Shown piece by piece: positions 32,458-40,583 of a stretch of 53,602 nt of DNA (position 1 is the first letter of the stretch; each line of letters starts with the position of its first letter). A program made the translations under genes and the position numbers. The stretch comes from an uncultured Lachnospiraceae bacterium (lineage in GTDB: Bacteria > Bacillota > Clostridia > Lachnospirales > Lachnospiraceae): assembly GCA_947650005.1 (NCBI GenBank), contig CANSTU010000015.1, forward strand, positions 1 through 53,602, read 5' to 3'. The notes under the pieces are model-generated. The model had not been told where the DNA came from. It saw nothing but the letters and a program-made list of their open reading frames with translations, and searched no databases.

Positions 32458-33207
32458 ATGCAGATGGAATGGCCTTTTGTGTTCTATACCTTTTTGATTT
32501 GTATTGGCGGCGGATTTATCCAGGCAACGACGGGGTTTGGATTCGGAATCTTTGTGATGGTGTTTTTTCCTTTATATTTGCCGATCATGCAGGCATCCAG
32601 CCTGTCCAGCCTCATTTTGATTTTTCTGCTGAGCGCGCTGGCTTGGCGTTATCGGAAACATGTACAATGGAAACAGGCGCTCTATCCGGCGGCAATTTAT
32701 CTGATCGCCAATACGATAATCGTCCGGCTGATACCCAAAATCGACCTTTCCGGCATTCATATCTGGCTGGGAGTGTTCATGGCGCTGATCGCTGTCTATT
32801 TGGCGTTCATGAACCAGAGGATCCGGATCCGGCCTAACTGGAAGGCTGCTGCCGTCTGTTCCACGCTGTCCGGCGCGGCGGATGGTCTGTTTGGAATCGG
32901 CGGGCCGCCGATGACGATCTATTTCATCGCCCTGCTAGGCGGCGATAAGCTGGCCTACCTGGGGACGATCCAATGTTTTTTCTGGGTGACCAACCTGATC
33001 AATAGCTTTAACAGAATCACCGGAGGGATCCTGGAAATTAGCACGCTTTGGCTCGTCCTTCCGGGAGTATCGGGACAATTTATCGGTATTGCGGCGGGGA
33101 ACCGGGTGGTCCGCAGAATCGACAGCAAACATTTTCAGCCTTTTGTCTATCTTTTTTTAGCTATTGCAGGCATTCTGACGTGTATTTCCAGCATCCTACG
33201 CCATTAG
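32458..33207 (+). CDS. TauE/SafE-family (DUF81) membrane exporter
   Basis: 249 residues with seven to eight membrane helices and the two internal repeat signatures of the family (GGGFIQATTGFGFGIFVMV near residue 17 and SGAADGLFGIGGPPMTIYF near 140). Members export sulfite, sulfoacetate or other small anions; the substrate here is unknown. GGGAGG precedes ATG 32458 and the gene is tightly linked to the isomerase gene, which hints at a sulfur-containing or anionic sugar pathway (speculative). Its stop overlaps by 4 nt the end of the convergent acyltransferase gene. Confidence 0.85.
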   Translation: MQMEWPFVFYTFLICIGGGFIQATTGFGFGIFVMVFFPLYLPIMQASSLSSLILIFLLSALAWRYRKHVQWKQALYPAAIYLIANTIIVRLIPKIDLSGIHIWLGVFMALIAVYLAFMNQRIRIRPNWKAAAVCSTLSGAADGLFGIGGPPMTIYFIALLGGDKLAYLGTIQCFFWVTNLINSFNRITGGILEISTLWLVLPGVSGQFIGIAAGNRVVRRIDSKHFQPFVYLFLAIAGILTCISSILRH

Positions 33208-33935
33208 GATTCTTTATTCTTAAAGTACATCTCCTGAATCCGTGCCAGGGTCATGTCTGCCAGCTTCTTTTTTTCTTCCCGGGAGAGCCCGCAAGGATCA
33301 ATAGGATGGCCGTATTCAATGATCACGTGGGTCTTTTTAATCCTGGGAAGATGATCCTCAAAGATGTCCCCGGCGTTATTGATGGCAATGGGGACGATGG
33401 GGCAGTTGGACTTCTCTGCGATCTTGAAGCTCCCAGCATGGAAGGGCAGGAAAGTATCCGGCACTCGATTGCGGGTACCCTCAGGAAAGATGCAGATGGA
33501 AATTCCAGACTTCACCTTTTCCACGGCGGTGAGAATGATCTTTGCGCCCTGCTTCAGATCATTGCGGTCAAGGAAAAGACAGTGGAGATTGCGCATCCAA
33601 TTGCTCAGGAGAGGGATTTTCTCCATTTCGACCTTTGCAATATAGCCCGTGGGACGCGGTACGCGTACATAGGTCATGAGAATGTCAAAATAACTGCGAT
33701 GGTTTCCGATATAGAGAACGGCCCGATCCTTTGGCACGCGTTCTTCTCCGATATAAGTGATCTTTACGCCGGAGAAGCGCAGGCACCACCGGAACGCCCA
33801 GTTGACGATGGCCAAGGAAGAGCGATCCTTGATATCCATACGGAATTTACCGATGATCCATTCCACGATGAGCAGAGGAATGCTGAAAATGAGAAAAAGA
33901 ACGACAAAAACGGCTATGGCAATCAGACGGATCAT
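33204..33935 (-). CDS. 1-acyl-glycerol-3-phosphate acyltransferase (PlsC family)
   Basis: 243 residues. An N-terminal membrane helix (about 5-28) is followed by the acyltransferase domain with the catalytic HX4D box NHRSYFD (His79-Asp84) and the EGTRN glycerophosphate-binding motif. Makes phosphatidic acid at the membrane by adding the second acyl chain. ATG 33935 is chosen over the far upstream start at 34043: GAAGAGG lies in front and the residues after it (MIRLIAIAVF) are the usual N-terminus, while the longer form would add a Cys-rich, unlikely extension. Confidence 0.88.
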   Translation of the reverse strand: MIRLIAIAVFVVLFLIFSIPLLIVEWIIGKFRMDIKDRSSLAIVNWAFRWCLRFSGVKITYIGEERVPKDRAVLYIGNHRSYFDILMTYVRVPRPTGYIAKVEMEKIPLLSNWMRNLHCLFLDRNDLKQGAKIILTAVEKVKSGISICIFPEGTRNRVPDTFLPFHAGSFKIAEKSNCPIVPIAINNAGDIFEDHLPRIKKTHVIIEYGHPIDPCGLSREEKKKLADMTLARIQEMYFKNKES

Positions 33936-34068
33936 ATGAATACCTCTTCCTTTCCGTATTTTTGTGAATCGCAGCGCACAATCGTACGCGATGCCGCGGG
34001 CACATGCTCTGCAAGAAGATGGCGCCTTTGGGCAGCACATCATGAAAAAATAGGGATACCATTTCGCG

Positions 34069-34650
34069 TTATTCTAAATTACTTATGACAAAGAGGGCAG
34101 TTTTAGGAACGGTATTCGTATCTGCTGCGTGATCCGGAACATTTCCCTGGATCGCAAATCGATAATTCCCGTATTCCCAGACGGCGAGTACCGTTTTTTT
34201 GTCGGCAGGATGCCGTACTTTGACGGATACCCATTGTCCGGAAGCGGTATTGCCTGTCCAGGTCTCGTCCAACGACTCATCATATGTGCCGTTATCCAAA
34301 TCTAGTTCCGCGTCCCTGACTGCCGATAAGGTGCAGTCCATATCTGAAATAGCGTCATGATAAGAGATTTCTAGCCCGCTATCCCCTGCCTGGCCATATG
34401 TAACATCCTGGATCCAAGAGGGGTTTTCCGGCAGTAAAACCGGTAGTCCAAATGCGGAAAATAGTGCTTCTGTATTCTGCTCTTCTTCCGCATCCGGCAA
34501 TGGGAGAACGGGGGATTGTGGCAGGGATTCGGCGAGTACGGCATTTCTTTCCGCCTTCTTTGCTGTCAGCGTTTGTATATCGCCTCTTTGGGATGCACAG
34601 GCAGCCGTCATACACGAAATCAGCAATAGGAGTAAAAACGTTCTTCTCAT
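34069..34650 (-). CDS. Predicted lipoprotein, unknown function
   Basis: 193 residues. The signal peptide MRRTFLLLLLISCMTAAC ends in a lipobox with Cys18. After a linker of about 40 residues comes a compact domain (residues about 65-193) with VTYGQAGDSGLEISYHD and repeated beta-strand-like pieces ending near YRFAIQGN. I do not recognise it, though related single-domain lipoproteins of Clostridia use the same layout. The ATG at 34650 is preceded by GGGGAAAGGACC, and an upstream extension to 34722 has no signal sequence logic. The gene is transcribed away from the gamma-glutamyltransferase gene. Confidence 0.6.
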   Translation of the reverse strand: MRRTFLLLLLISCMTAACASQRGDIQTLTAKKAERNAVLAESLPQSPVLPLPDAEEEQNTEALFSAFGLPVLLPENPSWIQDVTYGQAGDSGLEISYHDAISDMDCTLSAVRDAELDLDNGTYDESLDETWTGNTASGQWVSVKVRHPADKKTVLAVWEYGNYRFAIQGNVPDHAADTNTVPKTALFVISNLE

Positions 34651-34975
34651 GGTCCTTTCCCCTTTCCTTTTGCCCCAATTCGATTGGCTGACGCCGCCGC
34701 CAGGGCGTATTTCCCCTAACAATCATAACAGAAACGGTGGGGGTTATCAATTAAAATCTGCGCTGGGAATGGCGCGAGGAGGATGGGGTTGGAATAGTGC
34801 ACAATGAGAGGCCTCTATTCGGACAAAAATGAGCGGGCAGATGGAAATGCAAAGCCATCCATGTGTTTGGCATAAGGTAGACTTCCTAAGGTATGGGCAA
34901 CTCGATTCCGATGTGTTATGATAAAAAGAAAATCAGGGAAGCGCGATGGACGCGGCAGGAAGGAGCATACAATAA
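34651..34975. other. Divergent intergenic region without a gene
   Basis: 325 bp between the lipoprotein and gamma-glutamyltransferase starts. A TATGAT hexamer (34917-34922) could be a -10 for the latter but lacks a clear -35. A GGCAGATGGAAATGC tail at about 34834 resembles the hairpin-SD tail without a matching stem. Nothing else recognised. Confidence 0.4.
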
Positions 34976-36580
34976 ATGGACGGAGCAAAAAGGAATCCTT
35001 CCATAGGCGGGCGGAGCGTCTATGGAAGAAAGGGGATGGTATGTACATCCCAGAACCTGGCGGCACAGGCAGGGCTGGATATTCTGAAACGGGGAGGAAA
35101 TGCGGTGGATGCGGCCGTGGCGACCGCAATCTGCTTAACGGTGACGGAACCGGTTTCAAACGGGATCGGCGGGGATGCCTTTGCTTTGGTCTGGACGGAA
35201 GGGAAGCTGCACGGCTTAAATGCCAGCGGCCCGGCTCCGGCATCAATCGATGCGGCAGCGGTCCGCGCTGCAGGTTATGAGAAGATACCCGAGGAAGGAT
35301 GGATTCCAGTTACGGTGCCCGGAGCGCCCTCGGCCTGGAAGGCCCTGTCGGAACGGTTTGGGAGGCTGCCCTTTGAAAATCTTTTTGAAGCGGCTGTTCA
35401 ATACGCCCTGGAAGGATTTCCCGTATCCCCCGTGGTGGCCCGCGCGTGGCAGAAAAGCGATGCGGAGTATCGGGAGAAGTATGGGCAGGACGATCTGTTC
35501 GCGGAATGGTTCCGGATCTTTGCCCCCAAGGGACGTGCGCCCAGAGAAGGGGAGCTGTGGAATTCCCCGTTTCATGGGGCCACACTGCAGGAATTGGCGC
35601 AGACGGGATGTGAAAGCTTTTATAGAGGCCGGCTGGCTGACGTGATCCATGACCATGCGGTGAAAACCGGCGGGTTTTTAAGAAAATCAGATTTGGCAGC
35701 TTTTCGTCCGAAATGGGTGGAGCCGGTGAGCGTATCCTACAGAGGGTACGATGTGTGGGAAATCCCGCCTAACGGTCATGGAATCGTTGCATTGATGGCG
35801 TTGAACATCCTTAAGCAGTTCAATCTGGAAGGATTGGACGAGGAAGAACGGATGCATCTGGAGATGGAAGCGGTGAAACTGGCCTTTGCGGACGGAAAGC
35901 ATTACATAGCGGATCCGGCCTGCGCGGAGGTTCCAACAGATGCGCTCCTGAATGAGGAATACGGTAGGAGCCGCGCAGAGCTCATAGGGCGGGAGGCTCT
36001 TGAACCGCTTCATGGGGATCCCTCCTGCAAAGGTACGGTCTATTTGTGTACCGCCGATGGGGAAGGGAATATGGTTTCCTATATCCAAAGCAATTATTGC
36101 GGCTTTGGCTCCGGCATCGTGATTCCGGATACGGGCATCGCCCTGCACGATCGGGGAGCGAATTTTTCGTTGGAGAAAGGCGCGGCCAATGAACTGGCGC
36201 CCGGGAAACGCCCATACCATACCATTATTCCCGGCTTCCTCACCCAAAACGGAAGGGCAGTGGGCCCCTTTGGCGTAATGGGAGCGTTCATGCAGCCCCA
36301 GGGACACGTGCAGGTACTCGTGAATATGCTGGACAGACACATGAATCCGCAGGCAGCCCTGGATGAGCCTAGATGGCAGTGGATCGGCGGGAAAAAGGTG
36401 GAGATGGAGGGCTCACAGCCGTCCGGACTGGTGGAAGCCATGCAGAACAGAGGACATGAGATTACGGTCGTGGACGAACCCTCCGGTTTTGGACGGGGGC
36501 AGATCATCCGAAGAAGGCAGGACGGCTGCCTGGAGGCGGGGACGGAACCCCGCGCGGACGGCTGCGCTGCGGCTTGGTAA
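34976..36580 (+). CDS. Gamma-glutamyltransferase family protein
   Basis: 534 residues, the usual length of an Ntn-hydrolase gamma-glutamyltransferase precursor. Conserved parts are the N-terminal CTSQNLAAQAGLDILKRGGN with AVDAAVAT, NGIGGDAF, and the autoprocessing site before Thr354 (CKGTVYLCTADGEGNMVS). Cleavage there would make large and small subunits with Thr as nucleophile. It cleaves gamma-glutamyl bonds such as those of glutathione. No signal peptide is visible, so it is probably cytoplasmic or released without a signal. The usual TT pair at the cleavage site is GT here, so activity needs a check. ATG 34976 follows AAGGAG by 10 nt. Confidence 0.88.
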   Translation: MDGAKRNPSIGGRSVYGRKGMVCTSQNLAAQAGLDILKRGGNAVDAAVATAICLTVTEPVSNGIGGDAFALVWTEGKLHGLNASGPAPASIDAAAVRAAGYEKIPEEGWIPVTVPGAPSAWKALSERFGRLPFENLFEAAVQYALEGFPVSPVVARAWQKSDAEYREKYGQDDLFAEWFRIFAPKGRAPREGELWNSPFHGATLQELAQTGCESFYRGRLADVIHDHAVKTGGFLRKSDLAAFRPKWVEPVSVSYRGYDVWEIPPNGHGIVALMALNILKQFNLEGLDEEERMHLEMEAVKLAFADGKHYIADPACAEVPTDALLNEEYGRSRAELIGREALEPLHGDPSCKGTVYLCTADGEGNMVSYIQSNYCGFGSGIVIPDTGIALHDRGANFSLEKGAANELAPGKRPYHTIIPGFLTQNGRAVGPFGVMGAFMQPQGHVQVLVNMLDRHMNPQAALDEPRWQWIGGKKVEMEGSQPSGLVEAMQNRGHEITVVDEPSGFGRGQIIRRRQDGCLEAGTEPRADGCAAAW

Positions 36581-36802
36581 GAGCTGGGCGGTAGGCAGCG
36601 GACAACGCCGGGGAAGGGGGGAGGGAACAAAACTTTTCCGGAATAGAAAAAATCAATCCGGGTATTGTATCGGAGAGAAAATGTGATATCCTATGATTGA
36701 TTCCAATAGGAATCTCGGATTTGATGAACCTATAAAGATACCTGCTGCGGCGGGCAGATAAAAGGTTGCATGAGACCTCGATTTCACGATTGTGTGCATA
36801 AG

Positions 36803-36833
36803 GCCGCCAAAGGCGGCGGAATGGGAGGAAGAA
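36803..36833 (+). promoter_or_regulatory. Stem-loop/Shine-Dalgarno leader module of the GDPD gene
   Basis: GCCGCC (36803-36808), AAA loop, GGCGGC (36812-36817), the 16-nt tail GGAATGGGAGGAAGAA and ATG at 36834. A weaker upstream copy (CTGC/GCAG followed by ATAAAAGGTTGC) lies at about 36748-36769; the ATG at 36770 that follows it at the standard distance opens a frame that overlaps the real gene. Confidence 0.8.
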
Positions 36834-37568
36834 ATGAAGACGAAGGTATGGGCTCACAGAGGAGCGAGCGCATATGCGCCGGAAAATACGCTGGAGGCCT
36901 TCAGCCTGGCGGTGGAACAGAAGGCGGACGGGGTGGAACTGGACGTACATCTGAGCAAAGACGGCAAGCTGGTGGTTGCCCACGACGAGACATTGGAACG
37001 GGTGAGCGATGGGATCGGTTATATAAAGGACTATACTCTGGAGGAATTGAAACGGTTTACCTTTCATAAAACCCATCCGGAATATGAGTCAGTTAGGATC
37101 CCTACGCTTGAGGAAGTCTATGGACTCTTAAAGCCTACCGGGCTGGAAATCAATGTGGAGATCAAAACAGGGATCCTTTTCTACCCTGGAATCGAAGAAA
37201 AGCTCTATGAGCTGGAGCGAGCGATGGGAATGGAGGGGCGGATTATTTATTCTTCTTTCAACCATTACAGCGCGATGAAGATGAAGAAGCTGGACCCCAA
37301 AAGCAGAGTGGGGCTTTTGTATTCGGAAGGCTTCATCGATGTACCCAGCTATGCGGCGCGGCTGGGAGCGGACGCCCTGCATCCCGCTCTATATGATTTG
37401 CAGTATGAAAGATACTTGGAGGATTGCAGAAAGAATAATCTTCTTCTCCATGTCTGGACAGTGGACGAGGAAACGCAGATACGCTCCCTTGTGGAGAATG
37501 GAATCGATGCGGTGATCACCAACAAACCGGATGTGGCCCGCAGAGTGGTAGACGGGATGGTGCAATAG
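36834..37568 (+). CDS. Glycerophosphodiester phosphodiesterase
   Basis: 244 residues of the GDPD TIM-barrel family. Shows the catalytic HRG (8-10), ENT (17-19), GVELDVHLSKDG with Glu/Asp metal ligands, a second active-site His in VVAHDETLER, VNVEIKT-like NVEIK and the C-terminal WTVDEE. It splits deacylated phospholipids into glycerol 3-phosphate and an alcohol. No signal peptide, so it acts on imported or internal glycerophosphodiesters. ATG 36834 is set by the hairpin-SD module and the MKTKVWAHRG start; longer in-frame extensions run through the module. Confidence 0.92.
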   Translation: MKTKVWAHRGASAYAPENTLEAFSLAVEQKADGVELDVHLSKDGKLVVAHDETLERVSDGIGYIKDYTLEELKRFTFHKTHPEYESVRIPTLEEVYGLLKPTGLEINVEIKTGILFYPGIEEKLYELERAMGMEGRIIYSSFNHYSAMKMKKLDPKSRVGLLYSEGFIDVPSYAARLGADALHPALYDLQYERYLEDCRKNNLLLHVWTVDEETQIRSLVENGIDAVITNKPDVARRVVDGMVQ

Positions 37569-37630
37569 GCGGCGATCAAGAATACGGTCATAGGACAGGC
37601 TATACGTCAATAGATTAGTAAAAAAGGCGA

Positions 37631-38113
37631 ATGGAATGTGAAATGAGAATGCATTGCATGAAAGGACTCTTTTTCACGGGAAAATCCTTTTTGACGGAAA
37701 AATCCTGTTTTGTGGCGGCCTGTTTCGCGGCGGTCAGCCTGACGGCGCTCCTCTTCATGGGATGTTCTGCGGGTACGGCGTCGGATGATACGAAGGAAAA
37801 ACTGGAGTTCACTGTGGTGAGCGAGGACCGGCTTCCGGATGAATTGAAAGAAATCGTGGAATCTAAAAAAGACAACGGATTTAAGCTCACCTATGCGGAC
37901 GAAGGATATCTTTATATTTGTATGGGATACGGGCGGCAGGAAAGCGGCGGATACAGCGTGACGGTGAACGAATTATACGAGACGGACAATGCGGTCTATG
38001 TGAACACGAACCTGCTGGGCCCCAAGGCGGGCAGTACGCCAGGGAACAGCCCGTCCTACCCATATATTGTGTTAAAAGTGGAGTTTAGGGACAAAACAGT
38101 GGTATTTGACTGA
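37631..38113 (+). CDS. Lipoprotein with a PrcB_C-like domain
   Basis: Up to 160 residues. A basic N-terminus and a hydrophobic stretch end in the lipobox LFMGC (Cys45 if the first ATG is used). The C-terminal half (YLYICMGYGRQESGGYSVTV then VNELYETDNAVYVNTNLLGP and SYPYIVLKVEF) matches the pattern of the PrcB_C domain found in surface lipoproteins and in a protease-complex inhibitor. Function unknown. Four in-frame ATGs (37631, 37643, 37649, 37658) make the start uncertain; none has a strong SD. It stands alone between GDPD and the pyr genes. Confidence 0.6.
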   Translation: MECEMRMHCMKGLFFTGKSFLTEKSCFVAACFAAVSLTALLFMGCSAGTASDDTKEKLEFTVVSEDRLPDELKEIVESKKDNGFKLTYADEGYLYICMGYGRQESGGYSVTVNELYETDNAVYVNTNLLGPKAGSTPGNSPSYPYIVLKVEFRDKTVVFD

Positions 38114-38185
38114 CGGCATGTGAGGAGCCGTCGGGGACACGCTTTCGCGCAGCCTGAGCGCTTGGGGAAAACTTTATTAGCAGCA

Positions 38186-38299
38186 GTATCTCAGGCATGG
38201 CCTGCGATATGCAGAGGGTTAAGTTTGGAAGTTTACTTCCAAACTTTCTATGGGTGACAGTATCGCAAGCTCCGCTTGCAATACGCAGAGGGTATAGGA
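38186..38299 (+). promoter_or_regulatory. Tandem hairpin-SD modules (GCAGAGGG type) before pyrC
   Basis: Copy 1: GTAT-CAGGC/GCCTG-ATAT (38186-38210) followed by GCAGAGGGTTAAGT. Copy 2: GTAT-GCAAGC/GCTTGC-ATAC (38260-38284) followed by the 15-nt tail GCAGAGGGTATAGGA and the pyrC ATG at 38300. Between them lies a 26-bp palindrome AAGTTTGGAAGT/ACTTCCAAACTT (38221-38246). Both stems differ in sequence yet pair, so the structure is conserved. No PyrR-binding loop was recognised. Confidence 0.75.
38225..38257 (+). other. Candidate 10-codon leader peptide before pyrC
   Basis: TTG 38225, 14 nt after the first module stem, opens MEVYFQTFYG and TGA. It lies inside the 26-bp palindrome, so translation would compete with that hairpin. 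Hypothetical. Confidence 0.2.
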
Positions 38300-39610
38300 A
38301 TGGAAAAGATGCTTCTGATTAGGGGCGTACGCCTGGTGGATCCCGCATCGGATACGGACGCCATAAAGGACATTCTAATACGGGATGGGAAGATCGCGCG
38401 CTTGATGCAAGGCTCCCGTTGCTTCGGAGGGGAGGAAGCGGCTTTGGATGGCGGGACGGAAGGGATCCGTATTATAGACGGCAGCGGGTTAGTTGCTGCG
38501 CCGGGCCTGGTGGATACCCATGTGCATTTTCGCGACCCGGGTTTTACTTATAAGGAAGACATGGACACCGGCGCTGCCTCCGCGGCGGCCGGAGGCGTGA
38601 CTACGGTTGTGCTCATGGCGAATACGAGGCCCTGCGTGGATCGGGTGGAAACCCTGCGCTATGTGTTGGAAAAGGGGGCGAAGACCCCGATCCATGTGGC
38701 GAGCTGTGCCAATGTGACCCTTGGGATGAAGGGAGAAACGCTGACGGATATGGATGCGCTGGTGGCGGCAGGCGCGGCAGGCTTTACGGATGACGGCATC
38801 CCGATCCTTGCGGAGGAGACCGTCAGGGCGGCCATGGAGAAGGCGGCGGCCCTTCGCGTGCCCATCAGCTTTCACGAGGAGAATCCGGCGTTCATTGAAA
38901 ATAACGGGATTAACAGGGGGGCGGCCAGCGCGCATTTTGGGATTGGCGGTTCCGACAGACAGGCGGAAATCGTCCTGGTGGCCAGGGACGTACGCCTGGC
39001 GGTGGAAACCGGGGCCCGCGTAGTGATCCAGCACATCAGCACCCGGGAAGGGGTGGAGCTGGTGCGCGCTGCGAAGCGGCAGGGCGCGGATATCCATGCG
39101 GAGGCTACGCCCCATCATTTTTCCCTGACGCAGGAGGCAGCCATCCAATATGGCACGCTTGCCAAGATGAATCCGCCCCTGCGCACTGAGGGGGATAGGC
39201 AGGCCATTCTGGAGGGGCTTCGGGATCAGACCATTGATCTTATCGCCACGGATCATGCGCCTCACAGCGCGGAGGAGAAAAAGAAAGGGATTACCGAGGC
39301 CCCCAGCGGGATCATCGGGCTGGAGACCTCCTTGTCCCTCGGAATTATGAAACTGGTGGACACAGGGGTGCTGACCCTTTCCCAGCTGGTGGAACGCATG
39401 TCACTCGCACCTGCCCGACTGTATGGGCTGGATGCGGGATATGTGGCGGAGGGAGGCCCTGCGGATCTGGTGCTCTTTGACCCGGAGGAAATATGGAAAG
39501 CGGAATATTTCCATTCCAAATCCTCCAACACCCCGTTCCTGGGAAAGACAATGAAAGGAAAAATATATATGACCATCTGCAACGGGCGAATCGTTTATTC
39601 CCGGGGATAA
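38300..39610 (+). CDS. pyrC: Dihydroorotase
   Basis: 436 residues, a type I (multifunctional-like) dihydroorotase that closes carbamoyl-aspartate to dihydroorotate in pyrimidine synthesis. Zinc ligands are in DTHVHFRDPG (His74, His76), and later conserved pieces include ANTRPC, SFHEEN, HISTREGVELV, HAEATPHHF and the catalytic ATDHAPHS. ATG 38300 is preferred over upstream in-frame codons because the GCAGAGGG module precedes it and the protein then begins with the usual LLIRGVRLVDP. It leads the pyrC-pyrK-pyrD run. Confidence 0.95.
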   Translation: MEKMLLIRGVRLVDPASDTDAIKDILIRDGKIARLMQGSRCFGGEEAALDGGTEGIRIIDGSGLVAAPGLVDTHVHFRDPGFTYKEDMDTGAASAAAGGVTTVVLMANTRPCVDRVETLRYVLEKGAKTPIHVASCANVTLGMKGETLTDMDALVAAGAAGFTDDGIPILAEETVRAAMEKAAALRVPISFHEENPAFIENNGINRGAASAHFGIGGSDRQAEIVLVARDVRLAVETGARVVIQHISTREGVELVRAAKRQGADIHAEATPHHFSLTQEAAIQYGTLAKMNPPLRTEGDRQAILEGLRDQTIDLIATDHAPHSAEEKKKGITEAPSGIIGLETSLSLGIMKLVDTGVLTLSQLVERMSLAPARLYGLDAGYVAEGGPADLVLFDPEEIWKAEYFHSKSSNTPFLGKTMKGKIYMTICNGRIVYSRG

Positions 39611-39803
39611 CGGGATAAGTGATCGCCGCGTGGGTGAAATGTCCCGCTGCTTGGCAGCACGGCAGGCTTGATATCCCGTTGTCTGCAACGGGGTATTTGA
39701 TTCCTGCGGCCAACGGGATGGATCGCAGCATCGTGAGGTGAGGAAGCGATGGGAAATGGCTTTGCTGGCAATGCCTGGGACATACATGAGGAGAGGAATG
39801 GAT

Positions 39804-40583
39804 ATGGCACACAAAAGGAAAGAGATGGCAACAATACTTTGCCAGCGCCTGCTGGCTCCCGGGATCTATGATTGTACGTTGGAGACTGCCCTGGCAAAGG
39901 AAGCTGAGCCGGGACAGTTTATTGCGGTTTATCCGAAGGACAAGAGTATGTTGCTCCCCCGTCCCATCAGCATCTGTGAAGCGGACGGACGGCGGGAGAC
40001 TCTACGTATCGTATATAGGGTAGCCGGCGCAGGAACAGCCGAATTTTCCAACTGGAAAGAGGGAGAGAAGATATGGATTCTGGGCGTCCTTGGAAACGGC
40101 TTCCCTTGGAAGGACGTAAGAGAGGGGCAGACTGCGCTTCTGATGGGGGGAGGAATCGGGATCCCGCCCATCTTAGAGCTGGCAAAGCGCGTTGCCGGGC
40201 CCAAAAAGATCGTTTTGGGATACAGGGACGGAGATTGTTTTCTTAGGAATGATCTGGAAAAGTACGGGGATGTGATCCTGGCCACGGAGGATGGGAGCGT
40301 GGGAAGCAGAGGGAACGTGCTGGATGCCGTCTGGGAAAATGGATTGGATGGGGATGTAATTTTCGCATGCGGCCCCATGCCCATGCTGCGCGCGGTAAAA
40401 GGTTTTGCCGCTCGGGAAGGGATCCGGGCTTATATTTCCCTGGAGGAACGGATGGCCTGCGGCGTGGGGGCCTGCCTAGGCTGTGTATGCCGGACAAAGG
40501 ATGTGGATGCCCATTCCCATGTGCATTCCGCCCGCATCTGTACGGACGGCCCGGTGTTTGAGGCACAGGAGGTGGATATCTGA
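39804..40583 (+). CDS. pyrK: Dihydroorotate dehydrogenase B, electron transfer subunit
   Basis: 259 residues of the ferredoxin-reductase fold: FAD domain with LPRPISICE (51-59), NAD-binding region with MGGGIGIPP (114-122), and a C-terminal 2Fe-2S site with Cys219, Cys224, Cys227 and Cys246 (pattern C-x4-C-x2-C-x18-C). Passes electrons from PyrD to NAD. ATG 39804 follows AGGAGAGG at 7 nt; a frame extension upstream is unlikely. Its TGA overlaps the ATG of pyrD. The 193-nt gap after pyrC holds a CCCGTTG/CAACGGG hairpin (about 39676-39692) and no gene. Confidence 0.94.
   Translation: MAHKRKEMATILCQRLLAPGIYDCTLETALAKEAEPGQFIAVYPKDKSMLLPRPISICEADGRRETLRIVYRVAGAGTAEFSNWKEGEKIWILGVLGNGFPWKDVREGQTALLMGGGIGIPPILELAKRVAGPKKIVLGYRDGDCFLRNDLEKYGDVILATEDGSVGSRGNVLDAVWENGLDGDVIFACGPMPMLRAVKGFAAREGIRAYISLEERMACGVGACLGCVCRTKDVDAHSHVHSARICTDGPVFEAQEVDI

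Noticed and set aside
33048-34088. 346-codon plus-strand ORF opposite the PlsC gene
   Set aside because: Antisense shadow of the acyltransferase, whose HX4D and EGTRN motifs are clear.
36770-37069. ATG-started 99-codon ORF after the upstream module at 36.75 kb
   Set aside because: It runs out of frame into the conserved GDPD coding sequence and its product has no plausible fold; only the ATG position fits the module rule.
38114-38299. PyrR-type attenuator before pyrC
   Set aside because: No recognisable PyrR binding loop or terminator/antiterminator pair; the hairpins belong to the GCAGAGGG module family.
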